This document shows, in pieces, positions 1 to 9,821 of a DNA stretch of 64,000 nt (position 1 is the first letter of the stretch; every line of letters begins with the position of its first letter). Under the pieces are notes generated by a model. It saw only the letters and a list, made by a program, of their open reading frames with translations. It did no database searches and was not told where the DNA came from. A program made the position numbers and the translations under genes. The stretch comes from Marinifilum sp. D714 (GTDB taxonomy: Bacteria > Bacteroidota > Bacteroidia > Bacteroidales > Marinifilaceae). The stretch lies in NCBI RefSeq assembly GCF_030851345.1, contig NZ_JALPNU010000012.1:1-64000 (forward strand), written 5' to 3'.

Positions 1-3000
1 TTATCACCTGTATGGTATTGCCATTGGTAAGTCAGTCCTGTAGTCTTGGTTCCGCTTACTGTGAATACAATATCTTCTCCCTCACATACTACCTGATTAC
101 CTGGCTGAACTGCAATCTTATTAACTGCTAATATTGTTAGAGTGGCTAAATCACTCGTTGCACTTGAAAAGCAAACTGTTCCATCACTAACAACAACACA
201 TCTGTATTGTTTTCCATTATAAGTTGCTATATCTGCATTTGTGATTTTTAGTTCAGAAGTTTGAGTTCCAGAATATTTATCAACATCATTAATATCTTTC
301 CATGTTCCATCAAAAACCTGCCATTGATAAGAATAATTTGGCTCACCAGATGCAACAACACTAAAGGTAGCATCTGCCCCATCCGTAATAGTTAAATCTA
401 CCGGTTTTGTAACTGCAACTTCTTTTATAATAGTAAGAGTTGCTTTTTCGGATGTTGCCGTTCCACAACTTCCAACTGTTCCGGTCACTTCACAATAATA
501 AGTTTCACCATCAACCAAATTGGTTTCGGTATAAGTTGCTGATGTCGCACCAACAATTTCACCTGCACTATTGTACCACTGATAATTTGCTCCACCTTGC
601 GCATCACCTGAAACTGTAAAATCAACTGAAGTTTCTGTTTCACAAATTATTTTATCAGATGGATTTGTAACAGTTGGATTTTTATTTACCACAACATCAA
701 ATGATAAGGTTTGATTACCACATCCTAAATCATTATATAATTCAACTTTGTAAGTTCCAGCTTGTGTTAAATCAACATTGCTGATATTATAAGTAGGTTG
801 ATCCGACAATGTTGTACCAGGTTCTGTTTCCTTATACCATTTGTAATAAATTTCATCTCCACCAGCATTTGCAGTAACAAATAAACTTACCTCTTCATTT
901 TCACAAAATGTTGTTGTTGCAGGAGATTTACCTATTACATTAATATTATTTCTAACATCCAAATTAATAGAAACCTGATTATCACCACAATAATCAGAGT
1001 TTACCTTAGCAACGTAAATTCCATCGTCATCAGGACTTACTGCTGGATTAATTACAAAATCATTTGCAACTGCATTACCATCAATTACTAAAGCTCCATC
1101 TTTCCACCAACTAATACCATTATGTTCTCCACTTTCGGTGATTTTTAACTCAACGAGACCAGCGCATTTGTTTACGTTGTTATCAATGGTACTTAATATT
1201 GGCTTCTCGTGAACTTGAACAATATACTTTTTCTCCAAATTATCACAATTTCCAAGACTTGTTACTTTTGCTTTGTAAGTATAAATTCCTGGCATATCGT
1301 GCTTACTTAATTGCACCTGATTTACATCACCAACCCCAACTAGTGGATTATCAGAATCATCGGTCCAACTTACAGTATAAATATCTCCATCTCCATTCAC
1401 TTCAATATCAAGAACTGGTTCTTCTCCTTGACAAATATGAATTATTTCATCGGCAGGAGAAACAATAGAAACATGTTCGTGTACAATAAGTTCTCGTTGA
1501 ATATTCACAACATCACCACAAGTTAAAGTAGCTGCACAATAATATATTCCTGCATCATTAACGTTTACTGGATTAATAGTTAGCGAACCTGTTGATTCGC
1601 TTAAGATTGTTACATCTCCTGCTTTATTTTTAAAACTCCACTCAAAATTTGGAGTTCCAGTATAGGCAATATCAATTCGAAAATCGGTGTCGCCAACACA
1701 TTTTTCAATTGCAGTTCCAGTTGTAGAAGTCGTTACTTTTTCAATACTTAAATTAGCTGTTGCAGTTTTTGAATTTCCACACTGATCTGTTACAATACAT
1801 TTATATTGTCCTAAATCTGCATCCTGAACATTCGTTAGACTCAAGAAGTTTTTATTTTCTCCTACAATGGTTGTATTTGTATTGTCTTTCCATTCGTAAG
1901 TCAATTCTGACAAAGGTGAAACATCATTAACGTCAACCACAAAGTCAACATCTTTTCCAATACAGGTAGCAACATCATTCATCGAAACTGCACCAAAATC
2001 AGGAATCAAGTTCCATGTAAGTTTATGAGTGAAATTATCTCCATCGCAATTAGGTACAGCAATAAATTCCCATGTTCCTTCGGTTGTTGTATTCACTTCG
2101 AATGTGTATGGATTCGTGATTACAATTTCTGAACCATCTGGTTTTTTAGCCTTATACTCAGCAACGGCTCCATTATCATCAAAAGTAACCGTTACATTTG
2201 TTGGACTACAGAATGGACCAACAGCACTTGCTGTAATTCCATTCACAACCATTTTCGGTACCACTGTTAAATTTGCTGTAGATATCTTTGTATCACATCT
2301 ATTCGAAACAGTAAGCTTATACTGTCCCGCATCTGTAAGATTAATTGGAGTAATAATTTTCTGAGCGGTAACTCCATCGACATCTACACCATCTTTTTGC
2401 CATGAAAAATTATAAAATGATTCTGGCTGAGAAAGCGATACGAAAAAAGTATGATTTCCATTTCCTTCACATAGATTTGCATCTTTTAAAGGATCGGTAA
2501 TTGCTACATTTGGATATACATCCAGATTATCAATTGGGATGGTTAGATCTGCAGGGCATTCTACATTTCCATCAACAGTTGTATAAACACTAGTTGCACT
2601 TACTGAATAAGTAAGATCTCTGTGAGCCATTGTTGCCGGAAACTTTAAAATTGAACCTTTTTCAGTCAAATCGGTGGTTCCTTCTTTCCAATTGTAAACT
2701 ATTGTTCCATTACCAGTTGCATCTGCAGTTAAAATAATATCCTTATTCTCACAAAGATCAGGGTTTACCGTTAAGGAATTTAAAACTGGTGCAGATAATA
2801 CTTCTAAAGTAACTTCATCAAATGCCAAACCACATCCATTTTCAGCTTCGCATCTAACTGTATAGGTTCCTGCATCATATCCTGAAAACACAAATGGATT
2901 TTCCAATGAAACAGGATCTTCGCCTCCATCTACATACCATTTAACCTGACCGGCATCTCCTGTCACTAATGCCATTAAATTAGCAGATGTACCAAAACAA

Positions 3001-5723
3001 AAATGTGTTTTGTCAGCCTCAATATCAACTGTTGCAGGTTCATCTACTAAAACAGAAAGGTCAACATGTACATCATCTGTCGACGTCCCGCAATTTTTAT
3101 ATTCTTCTTTAAAATTAATTGTACATCTATAATCTCCTTCATCATCCTGCTGTGGATTTAAGAAAATTAATTCATGTGTTTTGGTTCCTGAAAATTCACC
3201 AGCAACATCTTCCAGACCAATATAATTACCCGTTTCATCATCTTTTTTAGACCAAGAATAGCTATACCAACTTGTATCTCCATTCGAAACATCCAAAGAA
3301 CTTTGTACACCTTCACAGAAGTGAAATGTTTTTCCATTATTTGAATAACTATAATTAGGAATTACTTTAGCTTCAAATAAATCTGTATCTTCTACTGCTT
3401 GAACAAAACTAATACTGTCAATGGCAAAAAAGGTTCCCTCGCCATTTAAGTTGTTATTTAGAATTTTAATAGATGCATTTCTTGCGCCATTAGGTCTCCA
3501 CAATGCTGATACTGATTGCCAATCATCCGAACGATCAATTCTAAAGTTTTCTACAATTGTCTCGTTATTAATTAAAATCTTAAGAGATTGATTCTTTGTG
3601 GCATCACTTTGTGCCAGTCGACCATACATTTTAAAAATGTAATTAAATTCAGTTTCTACTGCCATTTCAGCTGAGCGGTAGATGGTATCATTCTGGTTTT
3701 TAGAATATGCCAATAACATCTTCCATCCACCAATAGGATTAAAATCATTCAATATCGGATTTTCATCCTTAGGTCTCCCCGTAATTGCAAATTGACCAGG
3801 ATCTACCAAATTATTCGTAACAAGCTCATAATAAGAATCAAAACCATTGTATCCATCTAAAAAATCACCATTAAATAGAATTTCCAAACTTGGATCTCGA
3901 TAATATGCTCTAACCTGCCAAGTTGTATTTTCATTTGGAGCTGGAATTTTTAATGAACTATTTATAAAATTAGGCCCTTCCCATTCTGTTTCTCCGGAGC
4001 CATTTACAACTTCCTTATACCATTCGTAAAAATCAGGATTTCTTCCTGTATTATCTTTTATTGATACAATTATATCATCATCGTAACTTTCACAGATCAA
4101 ACTTAAATCGGTATCGATATTTAGATCAGGATGAATTGGGGATACTGCTTTTGTAAAACCTGAATAATATCCTGCTGCTCCTAATGTATTCGAACTTGCA
4201 GTCCAAGCAACATTAATGGCTTTATCTCCTGTAAAACGACAATCGCCAGAAATTCCTGAAACCTCATAATAAACCCATTCTGTTGACCCTAGAATATCAT
4301 TGGGATTATTTAGTGTAACGCCATTATATTTAACATTAACATTCTTTTGTGCTAGAACTGTAACTGTTGGATTGATGTAATCTCCACTGGTAATCTGCTC
4401 AGCCTTAGGAATCACAACCTCTTTCATTCCCAGTGCTGTTAATGGAGGAATAAAATTAAGCCCAATATTTATCCAATCCTCACTTGTGCCACACATGGTC
4501 TGATAAACATATATATCTTTACCTTTTGAATTGATAAATAGTGTTGGAATATCATCAGGATTAACAATATCATCCAGAATCATGAAATCTCCTGGTTCGA
4601 CCAATGTTCCTTTAAAAACTTCATTCACCCAAATCTCTGTATTGGCTTGAGTGGCAACTACAATGGTTCTTTCTTGACCAGCATGATAAGCCGTAGGATC
4701 AGGTTCAGCCTCCCCCTGTCCTTTCATTACAATATACTTGTCCCTAACCTGATCAACAGGAACAATCTGATCGAACCCTATATCCTGCGAAGGTTTAGCA
4801 CCTGCTGTCCAAGAGCCTGAATTTACAACAATATCCTGTGTTGATGTAATATGCGTACCATTCATTCCATTACGCACCTCTATCGATTCACTTCCAAATT
4901 GGTCACTATGTAAATTTGTTCCAAGCGTATAAGTTTGTCCTTTATTTAAATTAACAGTAATTGTTTCATTAGGTGCAATTGACCTTAAAACAACTTTACC
5001 TCCCTCATACTTGGTAATATACTTACACTTTATACCAGAAAATGTAACCGTAGTAACACCATCTTCAACCGCCATTACCGAAATAGAGTGGCTTCTGATA
5101 GGCCTAGTATCGTAATAAATATCAGACCACCAATTTTCTCTATAATCCAAAGGGTCTCCATTCAATATAGTGTGACCATACAAGTGACCAGAATAAAACT
5201 CTTTACCTTTGGCATAAGCTCCTTTGGCTGACAATGAAAATCCATGCGTTAAAGCACCTCCTTCACCACTATTACTATAACCATGTCGGATATTTGCAAA
5301 GAATGGACCATCGTAAGAATAAATTCTTAAACCCTGTCCATCCAGAGGTTTGTTTAATTCTTTTGGTCCAATAATACCTAGCGAATAACTACATCCATCT
5401 GGATAAGATGTGTTACTATGTTTACTATACGTAGCTCCGTCAGGAGTTTCAAACACATATGTATCACTTTGATTTCTATTAATTGTAAATGGTCCAGCTA
5501 TAGCATTTCCTTGTCCATCTTCAATATAAACATTGATATCTTTCTCTGAGTTTGTTGATAAAAACACCTCCTGCTTTCCAACCTGAGAAGAACAATAAAA
5601 GGGTGGTACATAATGCTCATAATCATACTGTGCAAATCCTGACAAAGGAATTGCTAATAGTATGAAAATTGAAATTGACTTTAAAATTTTTTTAAAACGA
5701 GTAAAGATTTTATCATTTCTCAT
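1..5723 (-). CDS. Giant secreted IgGFc-binding-like / Ig-repeat surface protein, partial (C-terminus beyond left edge)
   Basis: An uninterrupted minus-strand frame runs from an ATG at 5723 to the window edge, giving 1,907 codons without a stop. Residues 1-32 form a Sec signal peptide (basic start, hydrophobic core, SGFAQ cleavage region). Residues of about 35-450 resemble the IgGFc-binding N-terminal domain found in large Bacteroidota surface proteins. Residues of about 605-775 read like a jelly-roll or malectin-type binding module. From about 775 to the edge I count roughly 13 Ig-like/PKD-like repeats of 80-95 residues, each with an early Cys (often CEG, CEN or CET), a Trp in YxW or YxWY context and a Gly-x-Tyr-x-Cys near its end. 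Such proteins are usually cell-surface or type IX-secreted adhesins; the sorting domain that would prove this lies off the window. Function beyond adhesion or matrix binding is unknown. Confidence 0.85.
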   Translation of the reverse strand, partial: MRNDKIFTRFKKILKSISIFILLAIPLSGFAQYDYEHYVPPFYCSSQVGKQEVFLSTNSEKDINVYIEDGQGNAIAGPFTINRNQSDTYVFETPDGATYSKHSNTSYPDGCSYSLGIIGPKELNKPLDGQGLRIYSYDGPFFANIRHGYSNSGEGGALTHGFSLSAKGAYAKGKEFYSGHLYGHTILNGDPLDYRENWWSDIYYDTRPIRSHSISVMAVEDGVTTVTFSGIKCKYITKYEGGKVVLRSIAPNETITVNLNKGQTYTLGTNLHSDQFGSESIEVRNGMNGTHITSTQDIVVNSGSWTAGAKPSQDIGFDQIVPVDQVRDKYIVMKGQGEAEPDPTAYHAGQERTIVVATQANTEIWVNEVFKGTLVEPGDFMILDDIVNPDDIPTLFINSKGKDIYVYQTMCGTSEDWINIGLNFIPPLTALGMKEVVIPKAEQITSGDYINPTVTVLAQKNVNVKYNGVTLNNPNDILGSTEWVYYEVSGISGDCRFTGDKAINVAWTASSNTLGAAGYYSGFTKAVSPIHPDLNIDTDLSLICESYDDDIIVSIKDNTGRNPDFYEWYKEVVNGSGETEWEGPNFINSSLKIPAPNENTTWQVRAYYRDPSLEILFNGDFLDGYNGFDSYYELVTNNLVDPGQFAITGRPKDENPILNDFNPIGGWKMLLAYSKNQNDTIYRSAEMAVETEFNYIFKMYGRLAQSDATKNQSLKILINNETIVENFRIDRSDDWQSVSALWRPNGARNASIKILNNNLNGEGTFFAIDSISFVQAVEDTDLFEAKVIPNYSYSNNGKTFHFCEGVQSSLDVSNGDTSWYSYSWSKKDDETGNYIGLEDVAGEFSGTKTHELIFLNPQQDDEGDYRCTINFKEEYKNCGTSTDDVHVDLSVLVDEPATVDIEADKTHFCFGTSANLMALVTGDAGQVKWYVDGGEDPVSLENPFVFSGYDAGTYTVRCEAENGCGLAFDEVTLEVLSAPVLNSLTVNPDLCENKDIILTADATGNGTIVYNWKEGTTDLTEKGSILKFPATMAHRDLTYSVSATSVYTTVDGNVECPADLTIPIDNLDVYPNVAITDPLKDANLCEGNGNHTFFVSLSQPESFYNFSWQKDGVDVDGVTAQKIITPINLTDAGQYKLTVSNRCDTKISTANLTVVPKMVVNGITASAVGPFCSPTNVTVTFDDNGAVAEYKAKKPDGSEIVITNPYTFEVNTTTEGTWEFIAVPNCDGDNFTHKLTWNLIPDFGAVSMNDVATCIGKDVDFVVDVNDVSPLSELTYEWKDNTNTTIVGENKNFLSLTNVQDADLGQYKCIVTDQCGNSKTATANLSIEKVTTSTTGTAIEKCVGDTDFRIDIAYTGTPNFEWSFKNKAGDVTILSESTGSLTINPVNVNDAGIYYCAATLTCGDVVNIQRELIVHEHVSIVSPADEIIHICQGEEPVLDIEVNGDGDIYTVSWTDDSDNPLVGVGDVNQVQLSKHDMPGIYTYKAKVTSLGNCDNLEKKYIVQVHEKPILSTIDNNVNKCAGLVELKITESGEHNGISWWKDGALVIDGNAVANDFVINPAVSPDDDGIYVAKVNSDYCGDNQVSINLDVRNNINVIGKSPATTTFCENEEVSLFVTANAGGDEIYYKWYKETEPGTTLSDQPTYNISNVDLTQAGTYKVELYNDLGCGNQTLSFDVVVNKNPTVTNPSDKIICETETSVDFTVSGDAQGGANYQWYNSAGEIVGATSATYTETNLVDGETYYCEVTGTVGSCGTATSEKATLTIIKEVAVTKPVDLTITDGADATFSVVASGEPNYSYQWQVFDGTWKDINDVDKYSGTQTSELKITNADIATYNGKQYRCVVVSDGTVCFSSATSDLATLTILAVNKIAVQPGNQVVCEGEDIVFTVSGTKTTGLTYQWQYHTGD

Positions 5724-5897
5724 ATTTATAGATTCAAAGTTATATTCGTTAAGGCTAATAGAATTCTTTGCTAACATTTCAAACCACTTCTTCCCTATCA
5801 TTTCGAGACAATCCAACAAAGACTATTTCAGCGCTTTAGAGATAAAGTATTTAATACATACCATTTAATTATTGTACGTATGTCTTATTTTATTACA

Positions 5898-5905
5898 CAA
5901 ATATA
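5898..5905 (-). promoter_or_regulatory. Candidate -7 box for the giant surface protein
   Basis: TATATTTG on the minus strand matches the Bacteroidota -7 consensus TAnnTTTG. It lies about 175 nt before the ATG at 5723, which implies a long leader. The -33 element is not convincing. Apart from this box and the pepP terminator, the 5724-6051 gap shows no gene. Confidence 0.35.
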
Positions 5906-5991
5906 CCTTTTAAACTGATAAAAGGGTTTATTTGTTACACATTTGTATAAATATTTAGTAAAGCTAAGAAAAATTAAACAATAGGTCAAGA

Positions 5992-6026
5992 TTAAAAAAA
6001 AGCGGTCTCTCCTAGGAGAGACCGCT
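5992..6026 (-). terminator. Rho-independent terminator after pepP
   Basis: 6001-6026 is a perfect 26-bp palindrome (13-bp arms, AGCGGTCTCTCCT and its complement). On the minus strand it is followed directly by seven T residues. It sits 25 nt after the pepP stop codon. Confidence 0.9.
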
Positions 6027-6051
6027 AAGTCTTATAAATATTGGGTTGTAA

Positions 6052-7437
6052 TTATTTCATAATCGCCTCAACTTCTTCAACCGAAACAGGAATTCTTTTA
6101 CCAATTAACCTATTACCAGTTTCTGTCACAAGCACATCGTCTTCTAAGCGAATTCCACCAAAATCACGATATTCGTTTACTTTATCAAAATTAATGAATT
6201 CTTTATGCAAACCTTCATTTTGAAACTTATCAATTAAAGCAGGAATAAAGTAAATACCTGGTTCATTTGTCAATACAAATCCAGGTTTTAATTCCTTACC
6301 CAATCTTAGATAGGCTGTTCCGAACTGATCAATTCTCTGAACTTTATCATCGTAACCTACGTAGTTTTCACCAAAGTCTTCCATATCATGTACATCAAGT
6401 CCCATCATATGTCCCAAACCATGTGGCATAAATAAAGCATGTGCACCTGCCTTTACAGCTTCATCAATATCACCTTTCATTAGACCAAGTTTTTTCAAAC
6501 CAGTTGCCAAAACCTTACAAACCTCAAGGTGAATACTTTGATATGTAACTCCAGGACGAATCAATTCATTCCCTTTGTTTATTCCTTCCAGTACAATTTC
6601 ATAGATCTCCCTTTGTTTTTGGCTGAACTTACCACCAACTGGAATTGTTCTTGTATTATCAGAAGCATAATGTTTATCTGTTTCAGCACCACAATCAACA
6701 AGTAATAAATCACCTGCTTTTAACAAGTTACCATGTTCGTGATTGTGAAGAGTTTCACCTCTTTTCGAAACAATAGCCGGGAAAGATAACATTCCACCTG
6801 CTCTAAGTGCGATGGCTTCAACTTCACCTGCTACTTCTCTCTCATACACTCCATCTTTTGCCATTTTCATAGCTGTTGTATGCATTTCGTAACCAATGGC
6901 AGCAGCTCTTTCTAGTTCTTTAATCTCATACTCATCTTTAATTTCACGCAAAGCAACTACTGCTTTAATGAATTCAACCGATGCATTTTCTTTAATCGCA
7001 TCAAGAGGAGTACCAAGCATTTCATGAATCAATATTTTATTCTCTGCTCGATAAACAGGTAAAAAGTGAATTTTACGACCTTCCTTAACTGCTTCTGCAA
7101 CAAAAGTTTTCAATTCATCAAATGGAGCTGTATTTTCCAAACCAAATTCTGCAGCCTGATCCGCAACACTTGGTTGAGGCCCCATCCAAATGATATCATC
7201 AATGTCGACATCATTACCAAAAACATAGTCTTTGTTATTATCTATATCGAAAACACCAGCAAAACCAGGATGATCAATACCGAAAAAATATAAAAATGTA
7301 CTATCCTGACGATAGTGATAAATATTACCAGCATAGTTCATTGGAGCATCTGGGTTACCAAGAACAATTGCAATTCCATCTTTCATGGATGCACGCAATT
7401 TCTCACGTCTGTTTATATAAACTTCTTTTGGAAACAT
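6052..7437 (-). CDS. pepP: Xaa-Pro aminopeptidase (M24B)
   Basis: A 461-residue cytoplasmic metallopeptidase that removes N-terminal residues preceding proline. The N-terminal third is the aminopeptidase-P N domain (YRQDSTFLYFFG). The C-terminal pita-bread domain shows the expected dinuclear metal ligands: Asp in LLVDCGAE, Asp in ASDNTRT, His in PHGLGHMMGLDVHD, Glu in TNEPGIYF and Glu in GIRLEDD. Length fits the family. It is a single-gene unit with a near-consensus promoter upstream and a strong terminator downstream. No signal peptide is visible. Confidence 0.95.
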   Translation of the reverse strand: MFPKEVYINRREKLRASMKDGIAIVLGNPDAPMNYAGNIYHYRQDSTFLYFFGIDHPGFAGVFDIDNNKDYVFGNDVDIDDIIWMGPQPSVADQAAEFGLENTAPFDELKTFVAEAVKEGRKIHFLPVYRAENKILIHEMLGTPLDAIKENASVEFIKAVVALREIKDEYEIKELERAAAIGYEMHTTAMKMAKDGVYEREVAGEVEAIALRAGGMLSFPAIVSKRGETLHNHEHGNLLKAGDLLLVDCGAETDKHYASDNTRTIPVGGKFSQKQREIYEIVLEGINKGNELIRPGVTYQSIHLEVCKVLATGLKKLGLMKGDIDEAVKAGAHALFMPHGLGHMMGLDVHDMEDFGENYVGYDDKVQRIDQFGTAYLRLGKELKPGFVLTNEPGIYFIPALIDKFQNEGLHKEFINFDKVNEYRDFGGIRLEDDVLVTETGNRLIGKRIPVSVEEVEAIMK

Positions 7438-7473
7438 GTTAATAGTATTTAAATTTTAAGATTTTGTAAGATA

Positions 7474-7481
7474 CAAAAATA
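7474..7481 (-). promoter_or_regulatory. Promoter -7 box for pepP
   Basis: TATTTTTG on the minus strand fits TAnnTTTG and lies 36 nt upstream of the pepP ATG at 7437, so transcription would start near 7467. Confidence 0.5.
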
Positions 7482-7524
7482 GCTTGCTTTTAAATTCTTT
7501 TTTATGTCATTTATCAGTTTAATC

Positions 7525-7556
7525 CATAAAAAAAGGCCTCCAAACTGGAAGCCTTT
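7525..7556 (-). terminator. Terminator after the Lrp-type regulator
   Basis: Arms 7532-7542 and 7546-7556 (AAAGGC-C-TCCA against TGGA-A-GCCTTT, one internal mismatch, 3-nt loop) are followed on the minus strand by a run of eight T residues. The hairpin starts 19 nt after the regulator's stop codon. Confidence 0.85.
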
Positions 7557-7575
7557 ATATTATGATATCAGATCA

Positions 7576-8031
7576 TTATAACTTTATTTCTCTATCAACA
7601 GTTTGCTCTAAGGAAATTAGAGTTTCTGTTTTAGATACTCCATCAATATTCTGAAGAGTATTTATTAATACATCCATAAGGTGCTGGTTATCTCTACATA
7701 ACATTTTCACCAAAAATGTATAATTACCTGTAGTAAAATGACATTCCACGATTTCTGGAATTGCCTCAATACTATCAACAACCATTTTATATTGATGTGC
7801 ATGATCTAAAATTATACCTACAAATGCACAAACTTCGTAGCCTAAAGCTCGAGGTTTTACAATAAAACGCGATCCATCAATAATGCCAGCGTCTTCAAGT
7901 TTTTTTACACGTTGATGAATTGCCGCTCCCGAAATCCCACATTCTCTGGCAATTTCAAGAAAAGGTATACGTGCATTTTTGATCAAATAAGATAATATCT
8001 TCTGATCTACTTCATCAATTTGAATCTTCAT
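7576..8031 (-). CDS. Lrp/AsnC-family transcriptional regulator
   Basis: A 151-residue protein with the standard two-part layout. Residues 1-60 are an AsnC-type winged helix-turn-helix (DQKILSYLIKNARIPFLEIAREC, then GAAIHQRVKKLEDAGII). Residues of about 65-150 are the RAM/ACT-like ligand-binding and oligomerisation domain, with the FTTGNYTFLVKMLCRD segment typical of the family. These regulators usually respond to amino acids; the effector cannot be read from sequence. It is monocistronic and divergent from cobQ across a 314-bp spacer, which does not by itself show that it controls cobQ. Confidence 0.93.
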   Translation of the reverse strand: MKIQIDEVDQKILSYLIKNARIPFLEIARECGISGAAIHQRVKKLEDAGIIDGSRFIVKPRALGYEVCAFVGIILDHAHQYKMVVDSIEAIPEIVECHFTTGNYTFLVKMLCRDNQHLMDVLINTLQNIDGVSKTETLISLEQTVDREIKL

Positions 8032-8345
8032 GTTCTAACAATTAGGGTCAATCTAAATGGCTTATAATCATTATCCATCAGATGAATTCTTTACAATTAA
8101 CTTGCAAGCATCTTACAAATCATTACAATAATAGCAAAATTAATAATAATTTATAACCATATGAAATCTATTCACCTCTGATTACAAATTTAGAATGAAT
8201 AAACTCTACATGATTTTATATCAAGAGTATTTAAATCTTACAGAAGATAATTTCATATAGAATGTTTAAAAACCAATTCAACTCACCAATAAAAAGTTAT
8301 TTTTGCCAAAAACTAGGGAAATAGATTGAGCTTAAGATTTTAAAC
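8032..8345. other. Divergent intergenic region lrp / cobQ
   Basis: This 314-bp AT-rich spacer holds a minus-strand TAAATTTG at 8185-8192 (possible regulator promoter, long leader) and a plus-strand TATTTTTG at 8298-8305 for cobQ. I see no ORF, tRNA or B12-riboswitch core. Confidence 0.5.
8298..8305 (+). promoter_or_regulatory. Promoter -7 box for cobQ
   Basis: TATTTTTG matches TAnnTTTG; predicted start of transcription near 8312, about 34 nt before the cobQ ATG at 8346. Confidence 0.5.
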
Positions 8346-9818
8346 ATGAGAAAACTAAAACCTGTAATGTTCGTTGGAACAGGATCTGATGTAGGAAAAA
8401 GTATTGTAAATACCGGATTCTGTAGAATTTTGAAACAAGATGGATACAATCCTGCTCCATACAAAGCACAAAACATGTCGTTAAATTCTTATGCCACTCC
8501 AGAAGGTTTTGAAATAGGAAGAGCTCAGGCGGTTCAAGCAGAGGCATGTGGCATAGATTGTCATACAGACATGAACCCGATTCTTTTAAAACCAACAAAC
8601 GATAAAAGTTCTCAGGTAGTTTTAAACGGAAAACCTGTTGGCACACAAAGTGCATATGATTATTTCATGGGAAATAATAAATCTGCTTTGTTTGAGGAGG
8701 CCAAATCTGCATTTCATCGATTAGAAAAAAGATTCAACCCAATAGTTTTGGAAGGTGCAGGAAGTATTTCAGAATTGAACCTTAAAACCAGAGACATTAC
8801 CAATATGAAAATGGCAATGGAGACTGATTCGGTTACTTACCTTATTGCTGATATTGACAAAGGTGGTGTTTTTGCCAGTGTTTATGGGAGTATTGCACTT
8901 TTGGATGAAAATGAACGAAATCAAATCAAAGGAATTCTTATCAACAAGTTTCGTGGAGACATCAAACTTTTTGAAGAAGGCAAAAAAATTATTGAAGATC
9001 TTACTGGCAAACCTGTAATTGGAGTTCTTCCCTATTTTAGAGATATTCATATCGAAGAAGAAGATTCCGTAAGTTTAGAAAAGAAGTTTAGCAATGCACA
9101 AGAAGGAAAAGTTAATTGTGCTGTTATTCTGCTTCCTAGAATAGCGAACTTTACAGACTTTTCAGTACTTGAACATGATCCTAGAGTGCATTTGTACTAT
9201 ACCAATAATATTCAAGAAATTGAAAATGCTGATATTGTCATTATTCCTGGAAGCAAAAACACCATTTCTGATCTACAAGAATTAAAAAACAATGGTGTGG
9301 CAAAGTCCATAATTAATGCACGTAAGAATGGCAAAAAGGTGATTGGTATTTGCGGGGGATACCAAATGATGGGAAGTGTAATCTCTGATCCCAAAAGCAT
9401 CGAAGGTAATATCAAGCAAATTAGTGGACTTGGATTATTGCCAATTGAAACAGTAATTACAGAAGAAAAATTAACTGAGCAATGTGAATTTGCTTTTAAA
9501 AATTATTCAGATACCTGTGAAGGTTATGAGATTCACATGGGACAGAGCAAATCATTGGTTCAAGACAATAGTTTGAATAAATTATCGAACGGCAAACAGG
9601 AAGGATATATTTTAGATGATAATTGTTGGGGCTCCTACATTCACGGAATTCTAGACAATCCTATTGTTATCAATGATTTATTATCTGGTTTCGAAGCGAT
9701 ATCTGATGATGAATTCAATTACAAAAACTTCAAAGAAGAACAGTACGATAAATTAGCCGATGTAATTCGAAATAATGTTGACATGAAGCTATTTTATCAG
9801 CATCTATCGCAAGATTAA
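8346..9818 (+). CDS. cobQ: Cobyric acid synthase CobQ/CbiP
   Basis: A 490-residue glutamine-dependent amidotransferase that amidates the b, d, e and g side chains of adenosylcobyrinate diamide to give adenosylcobyric acid, late in B12 synthesis. The N-terminal half is the ATP-binding dethiobiotin-synthetase-like domain (VGTGSDVGKS P-loop, YKAQNMSLNS). The C-terminal half is a class I glutamine amidotransferase-like domain with nucleophile Cys336 (GICGGYQMMG) and His433 (SYIHGILDN). Length is normal. A P-loop ATPase gene starts 3 bp after its stop, and cbiZ, whose product yields the same intermediate from scavenged cobinamides, converges on the pair. That suggests corrinoid salvage and remodelling rather than a complete de novo cluster at this site. 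Confidence 0.95.
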   Translation: MRKLKPVMFVGTGSDVGKSIVNTGFCRILKQDGYNPAPYKAQNMSLNSYATPEGFEIGRAQAVQAEACGIDCHTDMNPILLKPTNDKSSQVVLNGKPVGTQSAYDYFMGNNKSALFEEAKSAFHRLEKRFNPIVLEGAGSISELNLKTRDITNMKMAMETDSVTYLIADIDKGGVFASVYGSIALLDENERNQIKGILINKFRGDIKLFEEGKKIIEDLTGKPVIGVLPYFRDIHIEEEDSVSLEKKFSNAQEGKVNCAVILLPRIANFTDFSVLEHDPRVHLYYTNNIQEIENADIVIIPGSKNTISDLQELKNNGVAKSIINARKNGKKVIGICGGYQMMGSVISDPKSIEGNIKQISGLGLLPIETVITEEKLTEQCEFAFKNYSDTCEGYEIHMGQSKSLVQDNSLNKLSNGKQEGYILDDNCWGSYIHGILDNPIVINDLLSGFEAISDDEFNYKNFKEEQYDKLADVIRNNVDMKLFYQHLSQD

Positions 9819-9821
9819 AAC

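Noticed and set aside
1199-2364. Plus-strand ORFs inside the giant gene
   Set aside because: They are opposite-frame shadows of the continuous 1,907-codon minus-strand reading frame with clear domain structure.
5662-5868. 68-residue plus-strand ORF
   Set aside because: It overlaps the signal-peptide end and leader of the giant gene, with no RBS or homology.
8032-8345. Cobalamin riboswitch before cobQ
   Set aside because: I found no B12-box core or the expected long structured leader, and the predicted leader is only about 34 nt.
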